Shown here one piece after another: positions 47,351 to 56,352 of a DNA stretch of 56,560 bases (positions are counted from its first letter, which is position 1; each line of letters starts with the position of its first letter). The translations under genes and the position numbers were made by a program. The notes under the pieces are model-generated. The model did no database searches. It saw only the letters and a list, made by a program, of their open reading frames with translations, and was not told the origin of the DNA. Source of the stretch: Bacteroidota bacterium (GTDB taxonomy: Bacteria; Bacteroidota; Bacteroidia; Bacteroidales; B18-G4); assembly GCA_018831055.1 (NCBI GenBank), contig JAHJRE010000017.1, positions 1 to 56,560 of the forward strand, given 5' to 3'.

Positions 47351-47998
47351 TTATTCGAGAGGTATCATACCGCTTTTTAACGCGTATTTAACCATATCAG
47401 GAATGGTTTTCAGCCCTAGTTTATTAAGAATATTCTGTTTATGGGTACCGATGGTTTTCACACTCACAAACAGGAGATCGGCAATTTCGCGGCTGCTTTT
47501 TCCTTCGGCATATAGCTTCAGAATTTCTGATTCCCTTTCTGACAGAACGGTATCAGAGGGAGTAACATCAGATTCATGATGCAGGTAATCGTTAATAACG
47601 ACTTCTGTAATATCGTCGCTCAGGTATTTTTTTCCTGAATAAACGGATTTAATGGCTTCAATCAGCTGGTGGTATGAGCAGTTTTTAAACAGGTATCCGG
47701 AAGCGCCGGCTTCGAGCATACTTTTAATATAATCTCTATCCGAGTGCATAGAAAGGGCGATGACCTTTATTTCAGGATGGTCTTTTTGCAGGGCTGTCGT
47801 TGCCTGAAGTCCATTCATAATGGGCATGCCGATGTCCATGATCACTATATCGGGTTTAAATTTTTTTGCCAGTGTTATGGTCTCTTTCCCATCCTGGGCT
47901 TCGGCAATGACTTCAATGCCGGTTGAATCAGCCAGTAGGTTGACCAAACCTTCACGGAATAACTGATGGTCGTCGGCAATTAGAATTTTTATTGACAT
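47351..47998 (-). CDS. NarL/LuxR-type response regulator
   Basis: The frame opens at TTG (48013); the ATG at 47998 is better and gives 215 residues. The receiver domain has KILIADDHQ, the phosphoacceptor Asp55 in VIMDIGMP and the KNCSYHQL lysine region. The C-terminal LuxR HTH reads LSERESEILKLYAEGKSSREIA then VSVKTIGTHKQNI. It is the obvious partner of the kinase encoded directly upstream and should control transcription. Target genes are not visible. Confidence 0.95.
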   Translation of the reverse strand: MSIKILIADDHQLFREGLVNLLADSTGIEVIAEAQDGKETITLAKKFKPDIVIMDIGMPIMNGLQATTALQKDHPEIKVIALSMHSDRDYIKSMLEAGASGYLFKNCSYHQLIEAIKSVYSGKKYLSDDITEVVINDYLHHESDVTPSDTVLSERESEILKLYAEGKSSREIADLLFVSVKTIGTHKQNILNKLGLKTIPDMVKYALKSGMIPLE

Positions 47999-48009
47999 AT
48001 AGCCGTATT

Positions 48010-49443
48010 TCAATTTGGAATATTGATACTTATTCTGGTCCCCATACCGGGAGAGGAATCTATGATCAATTTCCCTTGTATGGAATCCAATCTTTCTTTG
48101 ATGCTGAACAAACCAAATCCTTTGTGATGTGTGATCCTGGATGTGGCATGATATTCAAATCCTTTCCCGTTGTCGCTGACAGTAAATACCCAATGGTTCT
48201 TGTTTAGTCTTGCCACCAGGGAAATTTGATCGGCCTGGGCATGTTTGATGATATTGGTAAGCAATTCATTAATACTACGATAAACAAGGATGTTTATTTC
48301 GGGCCCGAAATCCGGGGCATCTCCATGCAAAGTAAAGGAAGTCACAATTTCCATATTTTCCTTGATTTGGTCCAGTCTCCAGCGCAAGGCCTGGATGAGT
48401 CCAAGCTCATATAATATGGGTGGGCTTAAGTTGTAGATCAGGGATTTTGACTCGGAAATGGCTGTTTGTAAAAGTTCAGTGGATTCATGAAGAATCTTTT
48501 TGGTTTTCTGCGGAATATCATGACCAGAGAGAGAGGATAGCTTTATGTGTGCTATGGAAAGGGTCTGCCCGATGGTGTCATGAAGGTTGATGGCAATTTT
48601 TCTCCTTTCTTTTTCTTCAGCACTGGTAAGTTGTGAATTAAGAGTTTTAAGTTTGTTTTGGTATGTCAGAATTTCATTTTCAGCTTTTTTTCTACTGGTA
48701 ATATCTTTGATCGTCATGATTACTTCAACGGGTTCACCCTTATCGTTTCTAATCAGGGAAGCACTCAGTTCCCCTGTAAAACGGCTGCCATCCTTACGAT
48801 TAAACCTGAAGATCATGTCTTTGAGGGTTCTGCCTTTCATTACAAGCTCAAGAGCTTTGGTTGCTCTTGATCTATGACCGGGAATAAGCGCCCGTACTGC
48901 CTGGTTGCCTATGACCTCTTCTCCACTCCCGTATCCGAAAACTTCCAGGGCCCTTGGTGAGACATAGGTTATTTTACCCTCAGTGTTAATGGTAGTGACG
49001 GCATCGGGAAGTTTTTCAGTCATCAGACGGTATTTTTCACTTTCCTTTTTCAGGTTATCCTCGGCCTCTTTGATCCTGAGCATTACTTTTACCTGGGTTG
49101 ACAGTTCGGCGGGATTTATCGGTTTGGTGATGAAAGCATCGGCACCCATATCCAACCCTTTTACTATGCTGTCGGAATCGTTGATCACCGCAGAAATAAA
49201 TATAACAGGTATATGCTTTGTTATTTCATCAGCTTTCAGGATTCGGCAAACCTCAAAACCATCCATATCAGGCATAAATATATCCAGCAGTATAGTATCA
49301 GGCAGTTTTTCCCTGGCCAGCCTTATACCTTGTTCACCTGAAACGGCCGCTATAACTTCGCAACCGGGAATATGATACTTCAAGGTTGCCCTGATCAGTT
49401 CCAGATTCGGTTCTATGTCGTCGATCGCAAGTACGTATTTCAT
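48010..49443 (-). CDS. Hybrid REC-PAS sensor kinase, HisKA_3 type
   Basis: A 477-residue cytoplasmic protein with an N-terminal receiver domain (VLAIDDIEPN, phosphoacceptor Asp54 in LLDIFMPDMDG), a PAS domain (about 150-260; YVSPRALEVFGY, VIMTIKDIT), a HisKA_3 dimerisation domain (His288 in INLHDTIGQT) and a HATPase domain (NELLTNIIKHA, VSDNGKGF, GFGLFSIKER). It has no membrane helix, so it senses an internal or PAS-bound signal or is fed by a phosphorelay through its receiver. The response regulator gene follows with only 11 bases between the HK stop and the RR ATG. Confidence 0.95.
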   Translation of the reverse strand: MKYVLAIDDIEPNLELIRATLKYHIPGCEVIAAVSGEQGIRLAREKLPDTILLDIFMPDMDGFEVCRILKADEITKHIPVIFISAVINDSDSIVKGLDMGADAFITKPINPAELSTQVKVMLRIKEAEDNLKKESEKYRLMTEKLPDAVTTINTEGKITYVSPRALEVFGYGSGEEVIGNQAVRALIPGHRSRATKALELVMKGRTLKDMIFRFNRKDGSRFTGELSASLIRNDKGEPVEVIMTIKDITSRKKAENEILTYQNKLKTLNSQLTSAEEKERRKIAINLHDTIGQTLSIAHIKLSSLSGHDIPQKTKKILHESTELLQTAISESKSLIYNLSPPILYELGLIQALRWRLDQIKENMEIVTSFTLHGDAPDFGPEINILVYRSINELLTNIIKHAQADQISLVARLNKNHWVFTVSDNGKGFEYHATSRITHHKGFGLFSIKERLDSIQGKLIIDSSPGMGTRISINIPN

Positions 49444-49558
49444 GTTTTTTAACCTGTACCCTATGATTGGCTGGAATTAAACAAATATAGTAATTATGTT
49501 TAATAGCAGGACCTGGCAGCGGTTAAAAACATTTCAAAGCGCCCGGCGTTATATTGAC

Positions 49559-49637
49559 GGACAGTCCCGGAATAACCTCACTGCTTGCACTAGCGGGGAG
49601 TAAGGAGCCCCCGCCCTCCGGGTACTGTCCTTTTTTT
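49559..49637 (+). other. Stem-loop element ending in a T tract
   Basis: GGACAGT (49559-49565) pairs with ACTGTCC (49624-49630), with CCCGG/CCGGG extending inward and a GCGGGG/CCCCGC inner hairpin. TTTTTTT follows at once. It could be a small RNA, a terminator, or the end of a degenerate mobile element; I cannot tell which. Confidence 0.5.
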
Positions 49638-49680
49638 CTGACAGAATTGCTGGTGTTGAAATTTTGTCAGGAAAAAAAAA

Positions 49681-49875
49681 GGCTGGGCGCTGGGGTCTGG
49701 GTGCTGGGTACTGGGGGCTGGGGGCTGGGTGCAGGAAGTAGGTTACAGGTTGCAGGATTTTCCGCAAATTGAAACAACCAGCCCCCAGCCCCCGGTTCCC
49801 AGTCTCCAGCCCCCAGAAACCTTTAGCTTCTAGCCTGTAACTTGTCTCCCTAGCTCCCAGTCCCCAGCCCCCTCT
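49681..49875. repeat. Facing G-rich and C-rich low-complexity runs
   Basis: GCTGGG-type units (49681-49730) are followed by CAGGTTGCAGG-like sequence (49746) and then by CCCCAGC-type units (49779-49872). The two halves are roughly inverted and could pair. The GGGGGCTGGGGGCTGGG section could also form a quadruplex. Confidence 0.8.
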
Positions 49876-49931
49876 TCCCTCCCTCTCCTCCATTTGGCAC
49901 ATTACTTGATAAAACCCTGAAAAAATTTATT

Positions 49932-50519
49932 ATGGCAATAAAACATATTACATCCCACAGCGAAATGCTTGAGGGATTGAAAGGGAAGAAAAGGTCATAC
50001 GTACTTCTGTATAAAAAGGGATCGGAACAAAGCGAATGTGCCTTTGATAATGTATCCAATGCCGCAGATACTCATGTGGATATCAATATACTTGCCGCTG
50101 ATGTAAGCCAGGTACGGGATATTCATGAAAAATATAACATCAAAACCGCTCCTGTTATCCTGATATTTGAAGATGATAGCTTCCGTAATGCCATAAAAGG
50201 CTGCCAGAATACAGGATACGTAAACTCATTATTTGAAAATGCCGTTTTTATTGCCAGAAAAGATGAGGATGGAACTCCACAAAAGAACGTAACCGTATAT
50301 TCCACTCCCACCTGTAGCTGGTGCAACACACTAAAAGCACATCTTAGAAAGCATGGAATTTATTATACCGACATCGACGTAAGCGCTGATCCTTCACTCG
50401 CTGAAGAGCTGGTTAGAAAAAGCGGACAACAGGGAGTTCCCCAGACTGAGATTGATGGTGAGATCATAGTGGGGTTTGACAAGACCAGGATTAACCGATT
50501 ATTGGGAATTAACGGCTAA
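49932..50519 (+). CDS. Thioredoxin-fold / glutaredoxin two-domain protein
   Basis: A 195-residue cytoplasmic protein with two redox folds. Residues 1-110 form a thioredoxin-like domain that lacks CxxC but keeps one Cys (Cys36) and a TAPV cis-Pro loop. Residues 118-195 form a glutaredoxin domain with CSWC (Cys128, Cys131) and a GVPQTEI cis-Pro loop, close to NrdH-type glutaredoxins. It should reduce disulfides or bind glutathione or a low-molecular-weight thiol; the first domain may dock the substrate. A GroES gene follows 62 bases downstream. Confidence 0.87.
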   Translation: MAIKHITSHSEMLEGLKGKKRSYVLLYKKGSEQSECAFDNVSNAADTHVDINILAADVSQVRDIHEKYNIKTAPVILIFEDDSFRNAIKGCQNTGYVNSLFENAVFIARKDEDGTPQKNVTVYSTPTCSWCNTLKAHLRKHGIYYTDIDVSADPSLAEELVRKSGQQGVPQTEIDGEIIVGFDKTRINRLLGING

Positions 50520-50581
50520 TCCTTAAAAGTATATTTTTAAAGGAATTGTAGAATAAATAACCAAAATAAACAATAATAATT

Positions 50582-50869
50582 ATGAAAGAACTTCAGCCAT
50601 TAAACCAGAATGTCATCCTGGATATTTCCATTAACAAGAAGGAAGAGAAGACTGCCGGCGGGATCATTATCCCCGACACGGCCAAGGAAAAACCTGTTCA
50701 TGCACCCGTTGTTGCCATCGGAAACATTGAAAATGTTGAAATTGGAGTAGGAGATATAGTGGTTTATAAGAAATTCTCCGGAACAGAAATCGACTTTGAA
50801 GGGAAGAAATATTTAATTATTCCTTATGCCGATCTGCTTGCCAAGATTGTGGAAACAGAAGAAATATAA
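50582..50869 (+). CDS. GroES-family co-chaperonin without adjacent GroEL
   Basis: A 95-residue GroES-like protein with NQNVILDI at the start, the mobile loop region KEEKTAGGIIIPDTAKEKP (residues 20-38), VVAIGN, GDIVVYKKFSGTEIDF and YLIIPYADLLAKI at the end. Canonical GroES caps GroEL, but no groEL lies here: a terminator follows, then a sulfotransferase gene. It may be a second GroES copy or act on a GroEL encoded elsewhere. Its strands are slightly diverged from typical groES, so I leave the symbol blank. Confidence 0.9.
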   Translation: MKELQPLNQNVILDISINKKEEKTAGGIIIPDTAKEKPVHAPVVAIGNIENVEIGVGDIVVYKKFSGTEIDFEGKKYLIIPYADLLAKIVETEEI

Positions 50870-50891
50870 GCCTAAGGAGTATCCATAGATG

Positions 50892-50933
50892 AAAAAAGAG
50901 AGAAATTTGCCCTTGCATTTTCTCTCTTTTTTG
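50892..50933 (+). terminator. Intrinsic terminator of the GroES-like gene
   Basis: AAAAAAGAGAGAAA pairs with TTTCTCTCTTTTTT around a GC-poor loop, about 23 bases after the stop codon. Confidence 0.75.
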
Positions 50934-50959
50934 TATTAAAATCTTTTCTATATTAGCAT

Positions 50960-52117
50960 ATGCTTCTGAAAACATACAAGTCCGTACGCGAAGCTTTCCA
51001 GGTATACCTGCCGCCTGCAGTCGGGTACTCTTTTCTTCATCTGATATACATCGTTTTTCGCTACGGCGTGCAGTTGAGGTTTTTTCCAAGGGCACTGGTT
51101 ATCATTCTTATCAGCATTATCGGTATCCCTTTCCGTTTCTATGAAAACTTAAGATATTGCCGGAAAATTTGGAATTTCCCACTGCCAGAATCTCCCATTT
51201 TCATCATAGGTCATTGGAGAAGCGGTACAACCTATTTGCATAATATCATGACAATGGATCCGTCTATGGGTTATGTGACAACCTATCAGGGAGTGTTCCC
51301 GAACAATGTCTTTAATGGCCTTGGGAGATGGATATTCAGGTCGTTTATGCAGTTGCTCATTCCTGTTAACAGAAAAGGAGACAATGTAAAACTTGGTGTT
51401 GACCTTCCTCAGGAAGAGGAGTTTGCACTTGGTGCCAGGCATAGCGTGAGTTTTTATTATTTCTGGTATTTTCCTGACAGGATACGGGATTTCTATCTGG
51501 ATTCTATTGCTTTCACGAGTCGGTCCGGGCTATACCGGGAGAAATTTAAAAAAGCATACATTAAAACGATTAAAAAAGCCATGATTAGGTCGGGCAAGCC
51601 TCTCTTCCTATCGAAAAACCCGCCCAACACCGGAAGGGTAAAGCTTCTGATGGAGATCTTTCCCGGGGCTAAGTTCATTTTCATTCACAGGAATCCGGTC
51701 AATGTTATTCTTTCAACCCGGAATTTCTTCGACAAGATGATGCCTGCTCTATGGTTCAGAGAAGTAAACGGTGATTGCAGGAAGACTGAGATTTATCATC
51801 TTTACCGTAACATCATGGAAAAATACCAGGAAGAAAAGCAGTTTGTTCCTGCTAATCAGTTGTTTGAAATATGTTTTGAAGATTTTGAAAAAGATCCGCT
51901 TCCCATCCTGAAGGATTTATACCACCATCTTAATATTCCCGGCTTTGATGTCGCATTGCCTTTTTTCAGGGACTATTTTGCAAAAGCAAGGAAATACAAA
52001 AAGAACGAATTTGCCATCGAACGCGGGGAATTGGATGACATCCTGGAAAATACCTCAACGCAAATGGCACTTTGGAACTACAAAATACCGGAAGAGATTA
52101 AAATCCGTCAGGAATAA
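50960..52117 (+). CDS. Membrane-anchored sulfotransferase-family protein
   Basis: A 385-residue protein with one N-terminal hydrophobic helix (about 44-60) and a sulfotransferase domain. The 5'-phosphosulfate loop is PIFIIGHWRSGTTYLHN (residues 79-95) and the 3'-phosphate strand is KFIFIHRNPVNVILSTRNFF (near 237-256). It should transfer sulfate from PAPS to a lipid or glycan acceptor at the inner membrane. The acceptor is unknown. A 2-phosphosulfolactate phosphatase gene lies on the far side of the M49 gene. Confidence 0.87.
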   Translation: MLLKTYKSVREAFQVYLPPAVGYSFLHLIYIVFRYGVQLRFFPRALVIILISIIGIPFRFYENLRYCRKIWNFPLPESPIFIIGHWRSGTTYLHNIMTMDPSMGYVTTYQGVFPNNVFNGLGRWIFRSFMQLLIPVNRKGDNVKLGVDLPQEEEFALGARHSVSFYYFWYFPDRIRDFYLDSIAFTSRSGLYREKFKKAYIKTIKKAMIRSGKPLFLSKNPPNTGRVKLLMEIFPGAKFIFIHRNPVNVILSTRNFFDKMMPALWFREVNGDCRKTEIYHLYRNIMEKYQEEKQFVPANQLFEICFEDFEKDPLPILKDLYHHLNIPGFDVALPFFRDYFAKARKYKKNEFAIERGELDDILENTSTQMALWNYKIPEEIKIRQE

Positions 52118-52122
52118 AAAAA

Positions 52123-52160
52123 CCGCATAAACGGTCGTTATCTCACAACCGCTTATGCGG
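52123..52160. terminator. Convergent terminator between sulfotransferase and M49 genes
   Basis: CCGCATAA pairs with TTATGCGG, with an inner ACGGT/AACCGC-like extension. On the minus strand seven T residues follow, so it ends the M49 gene; on the plus strand ATTTTC follows and it may also serve the sulfotransferase gene. Confidence 0.78.
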
Positions 52161-52182
52161 ATTTTCAGGTATTATCAACCAG

Positions 52183-54231
52183 TTAATTATAGGTTGGCAG
52201 GAATGAATAATCCCTGGAATATTTCAACATTTGACCTGCATAATCATCCGGATACTCAATCTTAATATCCACGATGTTTTCTCCATCATATACCGGCACC
52301 AGTTCAGGATTGATGAATCCTCCATAGGGAGCCAGGTTAAGTCGTGCATATCGATCCTTGATCTCTTTATGCAGGACGGGGTCGACTTTAACGGCGTAGG
52401 TTTCCACCAGGTTTTTCCCGGCATCATAGTCTCCTTCTGATTTAATACGTTGTACCTCTGCAAGAAGCTGTCCCATCAGATCCCGGAGTTTATCATAATC
52501 GTTTATCCTGACGAAAGTTTTTCCTTCTTTCTGATACACTTCGATAACATTGTCGGCCTGGCCCTTTTCATAACACCATTTCGCAATGAGTTGGCGGTTG
52601 CGCATATGGGCCTGTTCAATGTCTTTTCCCGGCTCAATCCTGGTAAGTTGTGTCATCAGGCCATTCCGTATATAACCATCGTAGCCGGCCATGGCAACTT
52701 CTTTGGATGGGACAAGTCCCAGTTCTATCAGTTTGGGATCCATCAGGTAATATAGGGCAAAAAGGTCGGCACGTGATTCTTCCAATGCGGAGGAATAGTT
52801 CTTTAGTGCTTCAGGACTGGTTCCTGGAAGTAATTGGCCGGAACCATGACCCAGGCATTCATGCATATCGGTATGCAGGTTGTCGGCCAGGCTGCCATAT
52901 TTTCTTTCTCTGGCGATTTCTTCCTCATTATCAACAAATTCTTCCAGGAAGCCGCTTTCAAGGGAAACCTGATCGTATGCGTAAGTGATGTTGTCCATGG
53001 TAACGGATTTGGACCCGTGTTCCTTACGGATCCAGTCGGCATTGGGCAGATTGATGCCGATTGGGGTAGAAGGATAACAATCCCCTCCCAACTGGGCCAC
53101 GGTAATCACTTTCGCTGTGACACCCTTTACCTGTTCCTTCTTGAACCTTGGATCAATAGGGCTGTGGTCTTCGAACCATTGTGCATTGGTACTTATAATA
53201 TCCGTTCTTTTGGTAGCTTCGGTATTTTTGAAATCTACGACCGATTCAAAGGTGGCTTTCATTCCGAGCGGGTCACCATAAACTTCAATAAAGCCGTTGA
53301 CGTAATCAACAAAAGCGTTTCCGTCGTTGAGCCACATCACGTTATATTCATCCCATGTTTCAAGATTCCCTGTAGTATAATATTCGATAAGCTTATCCAG
53401 CGCTGCTTTCTGGTTTTCGTTATCGGCAACCTCGCGGGCTTTTTCGAGCCAGTAAACGATTTTTGCAATAGCTTCACCGTATAATCCATCTGCTTTATAA
53501 ACTTCTTCGGTGAGTTTACCGTCTTTGCGAACCACTTTTGAGTTAAGGCCGTAAGAAACCGGTGTTGAATCGTTGGGATCTTTCATTTGATCATAAAAGG
53601 TGATCACTTCCTGTTCTGTTATCCCGTCTTCATAAAAATTGGTAGCCGACTCAGCCACAATATCTTTTCCTGTTTCAGTAACTATCTTTTTAGCGGCTAT
53701 CGTTGGGTCAAACATGCTTTTCGACAGCTTATCTGTCAGGGCTTCAATATTTTCGCCTTCTTCAAAGGGGAATACTGATCCCGGTGAGTTATTCATCAGT
53801 TCCACGAAATACTCCTGTGAGAAACCGGGCATAATTTTGTCGGTGGAGTAGTGATGATGGATTCCATTGGAGAACCATATCCTTTTCAGGTAAACGATGA
53901 ATTCCTGCCATTCAGGCACAGTTCTGTCGCCCTGGTAGTTTTTCAATACTTCCTCAAGAGTTCTGCGAATGGCAAGGTTGTACCTGTAATTCTGGTCAAA
54001 TACGATATCTCTTCCTGATTTGGCTGCTTCACTCAGGTAGTAGATGAATTTTTTCTGGTCGAGTGTGAGTTCATCCCATCCCGGGACCTGGTATCTCATA
54101 ATTTTGAGATCTCCGAACTGTTCCAGGAGATACCTGAAATCATCTTCCTGCACTTGTTTTGTTTCCTGTTGGTTACACGACATGGTCATGATCAGCATAG
54201 TAATTCCCATGAATAATACTGTTTTTTTCAT
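52183..54231 (-). CDS. M49 (dipeptidyl-peptidase III-like) lipoprotein
   Basis: A 682-residue zinc peptidase with an N-terminal lipobox signal (MTMSC, Cys19). The M49 motifs are HECLGHGSGQ (His457, Glu458, His462) and EESRADLFALYYLMD (Glu484 region), the HEXXGH plus EE(C/S)RA(E/D) pair of the family. Unlike cytosolic DPP III it is a lipoprotein and should act in the periplasm or on the surface, trimming peptides. It heads nothing else; the ComB-like gene starts 6 bases upstream on the same strand. Confidence 0.92.
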   Translation of the reverse strand: MKKTVLFMGITMLIMTMSCNQQETKQVQEDDFRYLLEQFGDLKIMRYQVPGWDELTLDQKKFIYYLSEAAKSGRDIVFDQNYRYNLAIRRTLEEVLKNYQGDRTVPEWQEFIVYLKRIWFSNGIHHHYSTDKIMPGFSQEYFVELMNNSPGSVFPFEEGENIEALTDKLSKSMFDPTIAAKKIVTETGKDIVAESATNFYEDGITEQEVITFYDQMKDPNDSTPVSYGLNSKVVRKDGKLTEEVYKADGLYGEAIAKIVYWLEKAREVADNENQKAALDKLIEYYTTGNLETWDEYNVMWLNDGNAFVDYVNGFIEVYGDPLGMKATFESVVDFKNTEATKRTDIISTNAQWFEDHSPIDPRFKKEQVKGVTAKVITVAQLGGDCYPSTPIGINLPNADWIRKEHGSKSVTMDNITYAYDQVSLESGFLEEFVDNEEEIARERKYGSLADNLHTDMHECLGHGSGQLLPGTSPEALKNYSSALEESRADLFALYYLMDPKLIELGLVPSKEVAMAGYDGYIRNGLMTQLTRIEPGKDIEQAHMRNRQLIAKWCYEKGQADNVIEVYQKEGKTFVRINDYDKLRDLMGQLLAEVQRIKSEGDYDAGKNLVETYAVKVDPVLHKEIKDRYARLNLAPYGGFINPELVPVYDGENIVDIKIEYPDDYAGQMLKYSRDYSFLPTYN

Positions 54232-54237
54232 ATTATT

Positions 54238-54975
54238 TTATTGTTTGTTGATATCCACAATTTTCCCATCTACAAGTACGGGCACCACCGTGGTTTGGTC
54301 GAAAGAGTATGCATAATCAAGCATTCCGTCGAGTTTTAGTTCCCTTAGCCGGTTTCGGTGCATGGCCTTATCGAGGTATTTTTGCGGGTCTTGTTTCGCG
54401 GCATTCCATATTTCCATGGCAGCCAGAGCAGAATCGCAGGCTGTTGTGAATGATTCCGATTGGATAAGGTTTTCTGTCAAAGCTCCAGCAAAAGCCGCAT
54501 CTTCAATGGCAAACATATTTTTCCATCCGGCGCACAATATTACTACCTTTCTGTTTTCCTGGATAAGCCAGGAAGTTAAGGCCGTGATATTTACAAATGC
54601 CCCAATAGCCAGAGTCGGCGCATTTTTTGCGACCGAGATGGCATGGGTGCCGTTGGTAGTACTATAAACAATGGTAAGCCCAGCCGCTTTCCCATTAGTA
54701 TAATCCTGAGGTGAATTTCCAAAATCGGCAAAATCGAGTATGGCTCCATCCCTTTCCGCCGCTACATAAAATCCTTCTTTTTTCCAGTGTATGGCTTCCT
54801 CCAGGGTACCAACAGGAAAGATTTCCTTGACACCATGCTGTAAGGCAGCGCACATTGACGTTGTTGCTCTGAGTATATCGACCACCACTACGATAAAATC
54901 TCCCCGGGTAATAATATTGGGGTAAAGTGCCGGGCTGAAGCATACTTCAACCGATTGTTTTGTATGGTCACTCAT
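54238..54975 (-). CDS. comB: 2-phosphosulfolactate phosphatase (ComB-like)
   Basis: A 245-residue ComB-family phosphatase. Motifs are VVDILRATTSM (residues 32-42), AERDGA, YSTTNGTHAI and ILCAGWKNMFAIED. The expected reaction is hydrolysis of 2-phosphosulfolactate to sulfolactate, a step toward coenzyme M in archaea and toward sulfolactate or other sulfonates in bacteria. No comA or comC is present. It is placed 3 bases after gcvT and 6 bases before the M49 gene, so all three may form one operon. The name is used by family; true substrate is unproven. Confidence 0.87.
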   Translation of the reverse strand: MSDHTKQSVEVCFSPALYPNIITRGDFIVVVVDILRATTSMCAALQHGVKEIFPVGTLEEAIHWKKEGFYVAAERDGAILDFADFGNSPQDYTNGKAAGLTIVYSTTNGTHAISVAKNAPTLAIGAFVNITALTSWLIQENRKVVILCAGWKNMFAIEDAAFAGALTENLIQSESFTTACDSALAAMEIWNAAKQDPQKYLDKAMHRNRLRELKLDGMLDYAYSFDQTTVVPVLVDGKIVDINKQ

Positions 54976-54978
54976 GCA

Positions 54979-56067
54979 TTATACCTGGTAAAAAGGGATC
55001 TTTACAATTTTTGCTTTCAGGAGTTTACCGCGGATGGATATGTATATCTCATTTCCAATAGCATCATGACCGGTCTTTACATATCCCATCCCTATTGATT
55101 TTTTGAGGGAGGGTGCCATGGTTCCGGAGGTTACTTCTCCGATGATATTTCCCTCTGCGTCGCAGATTTCGTAATGCTGACGGGGTATTCCCTTGTCAAT
55201 CATTTCAAATCCTCTCAGGCGGCGGTTTACTCCCTCCTGTTTGTGTTTTTCAAGCAAGGGCCTGTCGATAAAATCATTACCATCCACGAATTTGGTGATC
55301 CATCCCAATCCTGCTTCGATAGGTGATGTTGTGTCGTTGATGTCGTTTCCGTACAGGCAGAATCCCATTTCCAGGCGTAGGGTATCACGGGCAGCAAGGC
55401 CGATGGGTTTGATACCGTATTCTTTACCGGCTTCCAGGACGGCCTTATAGATTTTTTCTGCATCCCCGTTAGCCATGTAAATTTCACAACCTCCGGCACC
55501 CGTATATCCAGTGGTGGAAAGGATCACATCCTTTACTCCCGCGAACTCCAGTTTCTTGAATGTATAATATTCCATTCCGGTGATGGGTTCGGATGTAAGT
55601 TTCTGCATGGCTTTTAAGGCCAGCGGTCCCTGAACGGCCAGCTGGGATATTTCACCGGAAGCATTGTAAAGATCAGCTCCCATCGTATTCTGATCGTTGC
55701 ACCATTTCCAGTCTTTATCTATATTGGCAGCGTTGACAACAAGGAGATATGTTTCTGAATTTATCCTGTATACCAGCAAATCATCAACAATTCCGCCTTT
55801 CCCATTAGGGAAGCAGGTGTACTGCACCTTTCCATCGGTCAGCTTTGCAACGTCATTGGTAGTGACTTTCTGAACAAATGAGAATGCTTTTGGGCCTTTT
55901 ACCCAGAATTCTCCCATATGTGAAACATCAAAAACACCAATCGAATTCCTTACGGTTTCGTGTTCCGCGTTTACTCCTTCGAATTGCACCGGCATGTAAA
56001 ATCCTGCAAACTCAACCATTTTACCACCCATGGCTTCATGCATCCCTGATAAAGCTGTTTTTTTCAT
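54979..56067 (-). CDS. gcvT: Glycine cleavage system aminomethyltransferase
   Basis: A 362-residue GcvT of normal length. [46 protein letters not shown] (Asp95-Asp96), [28 protein letters not shown] and [20 protein letters not shown] are the usual GcvT landmarks. It transfers the methylene group from lipoyl-bound glycine on the H protein to tetrahydrofolate. GcvH and GcvP are not in the window. A TACATTTG -7 box lies upstream. Confidence 0.97.
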   Translation of the reverse strand: MKKTALSGMHEAMGGKMVEFAGFYMPVQFEGVNAEHETVRNSIGVFDVSHMGEFWVKGPKAFSFVQKVTTNDVAKLTDGKVQYTCFPNGKGGIVDDLLVYRINSETYLLVVNAANIDKDWKWCNDQNTMGADLYNASGEISQLAVQGPLALKAMQKLTSEPITGMEYYTFKKLEFAGVKDVILSTTGYTGAGGCEIYMANGDAEKIYKAVLEAGKEYGIKPIGLAARDTLRLEMGFCLYGNDINDTTSPIEAGLGWITKFVDGNDFIDRPLLEKHKQEGVNRRLRGFEMIDKGIPRQHYEICDAEGNIIGEVTSGTMAPSLKKSIGMGYVKTGHDAIGNEIYISIRGKLLKAKIVKIPFYQV

Positions 56068-56104
56068 TCCTTAAGTATTATCTATTAAACGTTAATATGA
56101 GCCA

Positions 56105-56112
56105 CAAATGTA
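56105..56112 (-). promoter_or_regulatory. Candidate -7 element for gcvT
   Basis: The minus strand reads TACATTTG, a perfect TAnnTTTG box, 38 bases before the gcvT ATG. No -33 box stands at the right distance. Confidence 0.4.
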
Positions 56113-56187
56113 GTAAATCCCCTTTGAACCCGATGTTAAACAAAGCCAAAAAAACTTTAATGAGTATCGGGAAACATAAACACAGAG

Positions 56188-56276
56188 TTACAGGTGACAG
56201 GTTGCAAGTGACAACTCATCACTCATCACCCACACTCAAACTACCTTGAGCCTGCAACCTGCTGCCTGCAAACATA
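56188..56276. repeat. CAGGTTGCA / TCATCACTCATCACC low-complexity region
   Basis: ACAGGTGACAGGTTGCAAGTGACA is followed by TCATCACTCATCACCC and then GCCTGCAACCTGCTGCCTGCAA. It shares CCTGCAAC-type units with 5813-5840 and CAGGTTGCAGG with 49746. Confidence 0.7.
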
Positions 56277-56323
56277 GAGCAGGTTACTTGATATTAATCA
56301 TTCCCGATACTCAAAAAATCTTT

Positions 56324-56331
56324 TATCTTTG
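56324..56331 (+). promoter_or_regulatory. Candidate -7 element for the CapD-like gene
   Basis: TATCTTTG fits TAnnTTTG and lies 22 bases before the ATG at 56353. Confidence 0.45.
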
Positions 56332-56352
56332 AACACCGATAATTTTGCCAAA

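Larger units (their letters stand above)
49444..49931. other. Repeat-filled gap between divergent genes
   Basis: This 488-base gap separates the kinase and glutaredoxin genes. It contains a stem-loop with a T tract (49559-49637), a TTTTTTTCTGACA/TGTCAGGAAAAAAA inverted repeat (49631-49680), and low-complexity GCTGGG and CCCCAGC runs. No ORF with recognisable protein features lies here. Confidence 0.6.

Noticed and set aside
50582-50869. Canonical groES naming
   Set aside because: The fold is GroES-like, but groEL is absent nearby and the sequence is somewhat diverged, so the symbol was withheld.
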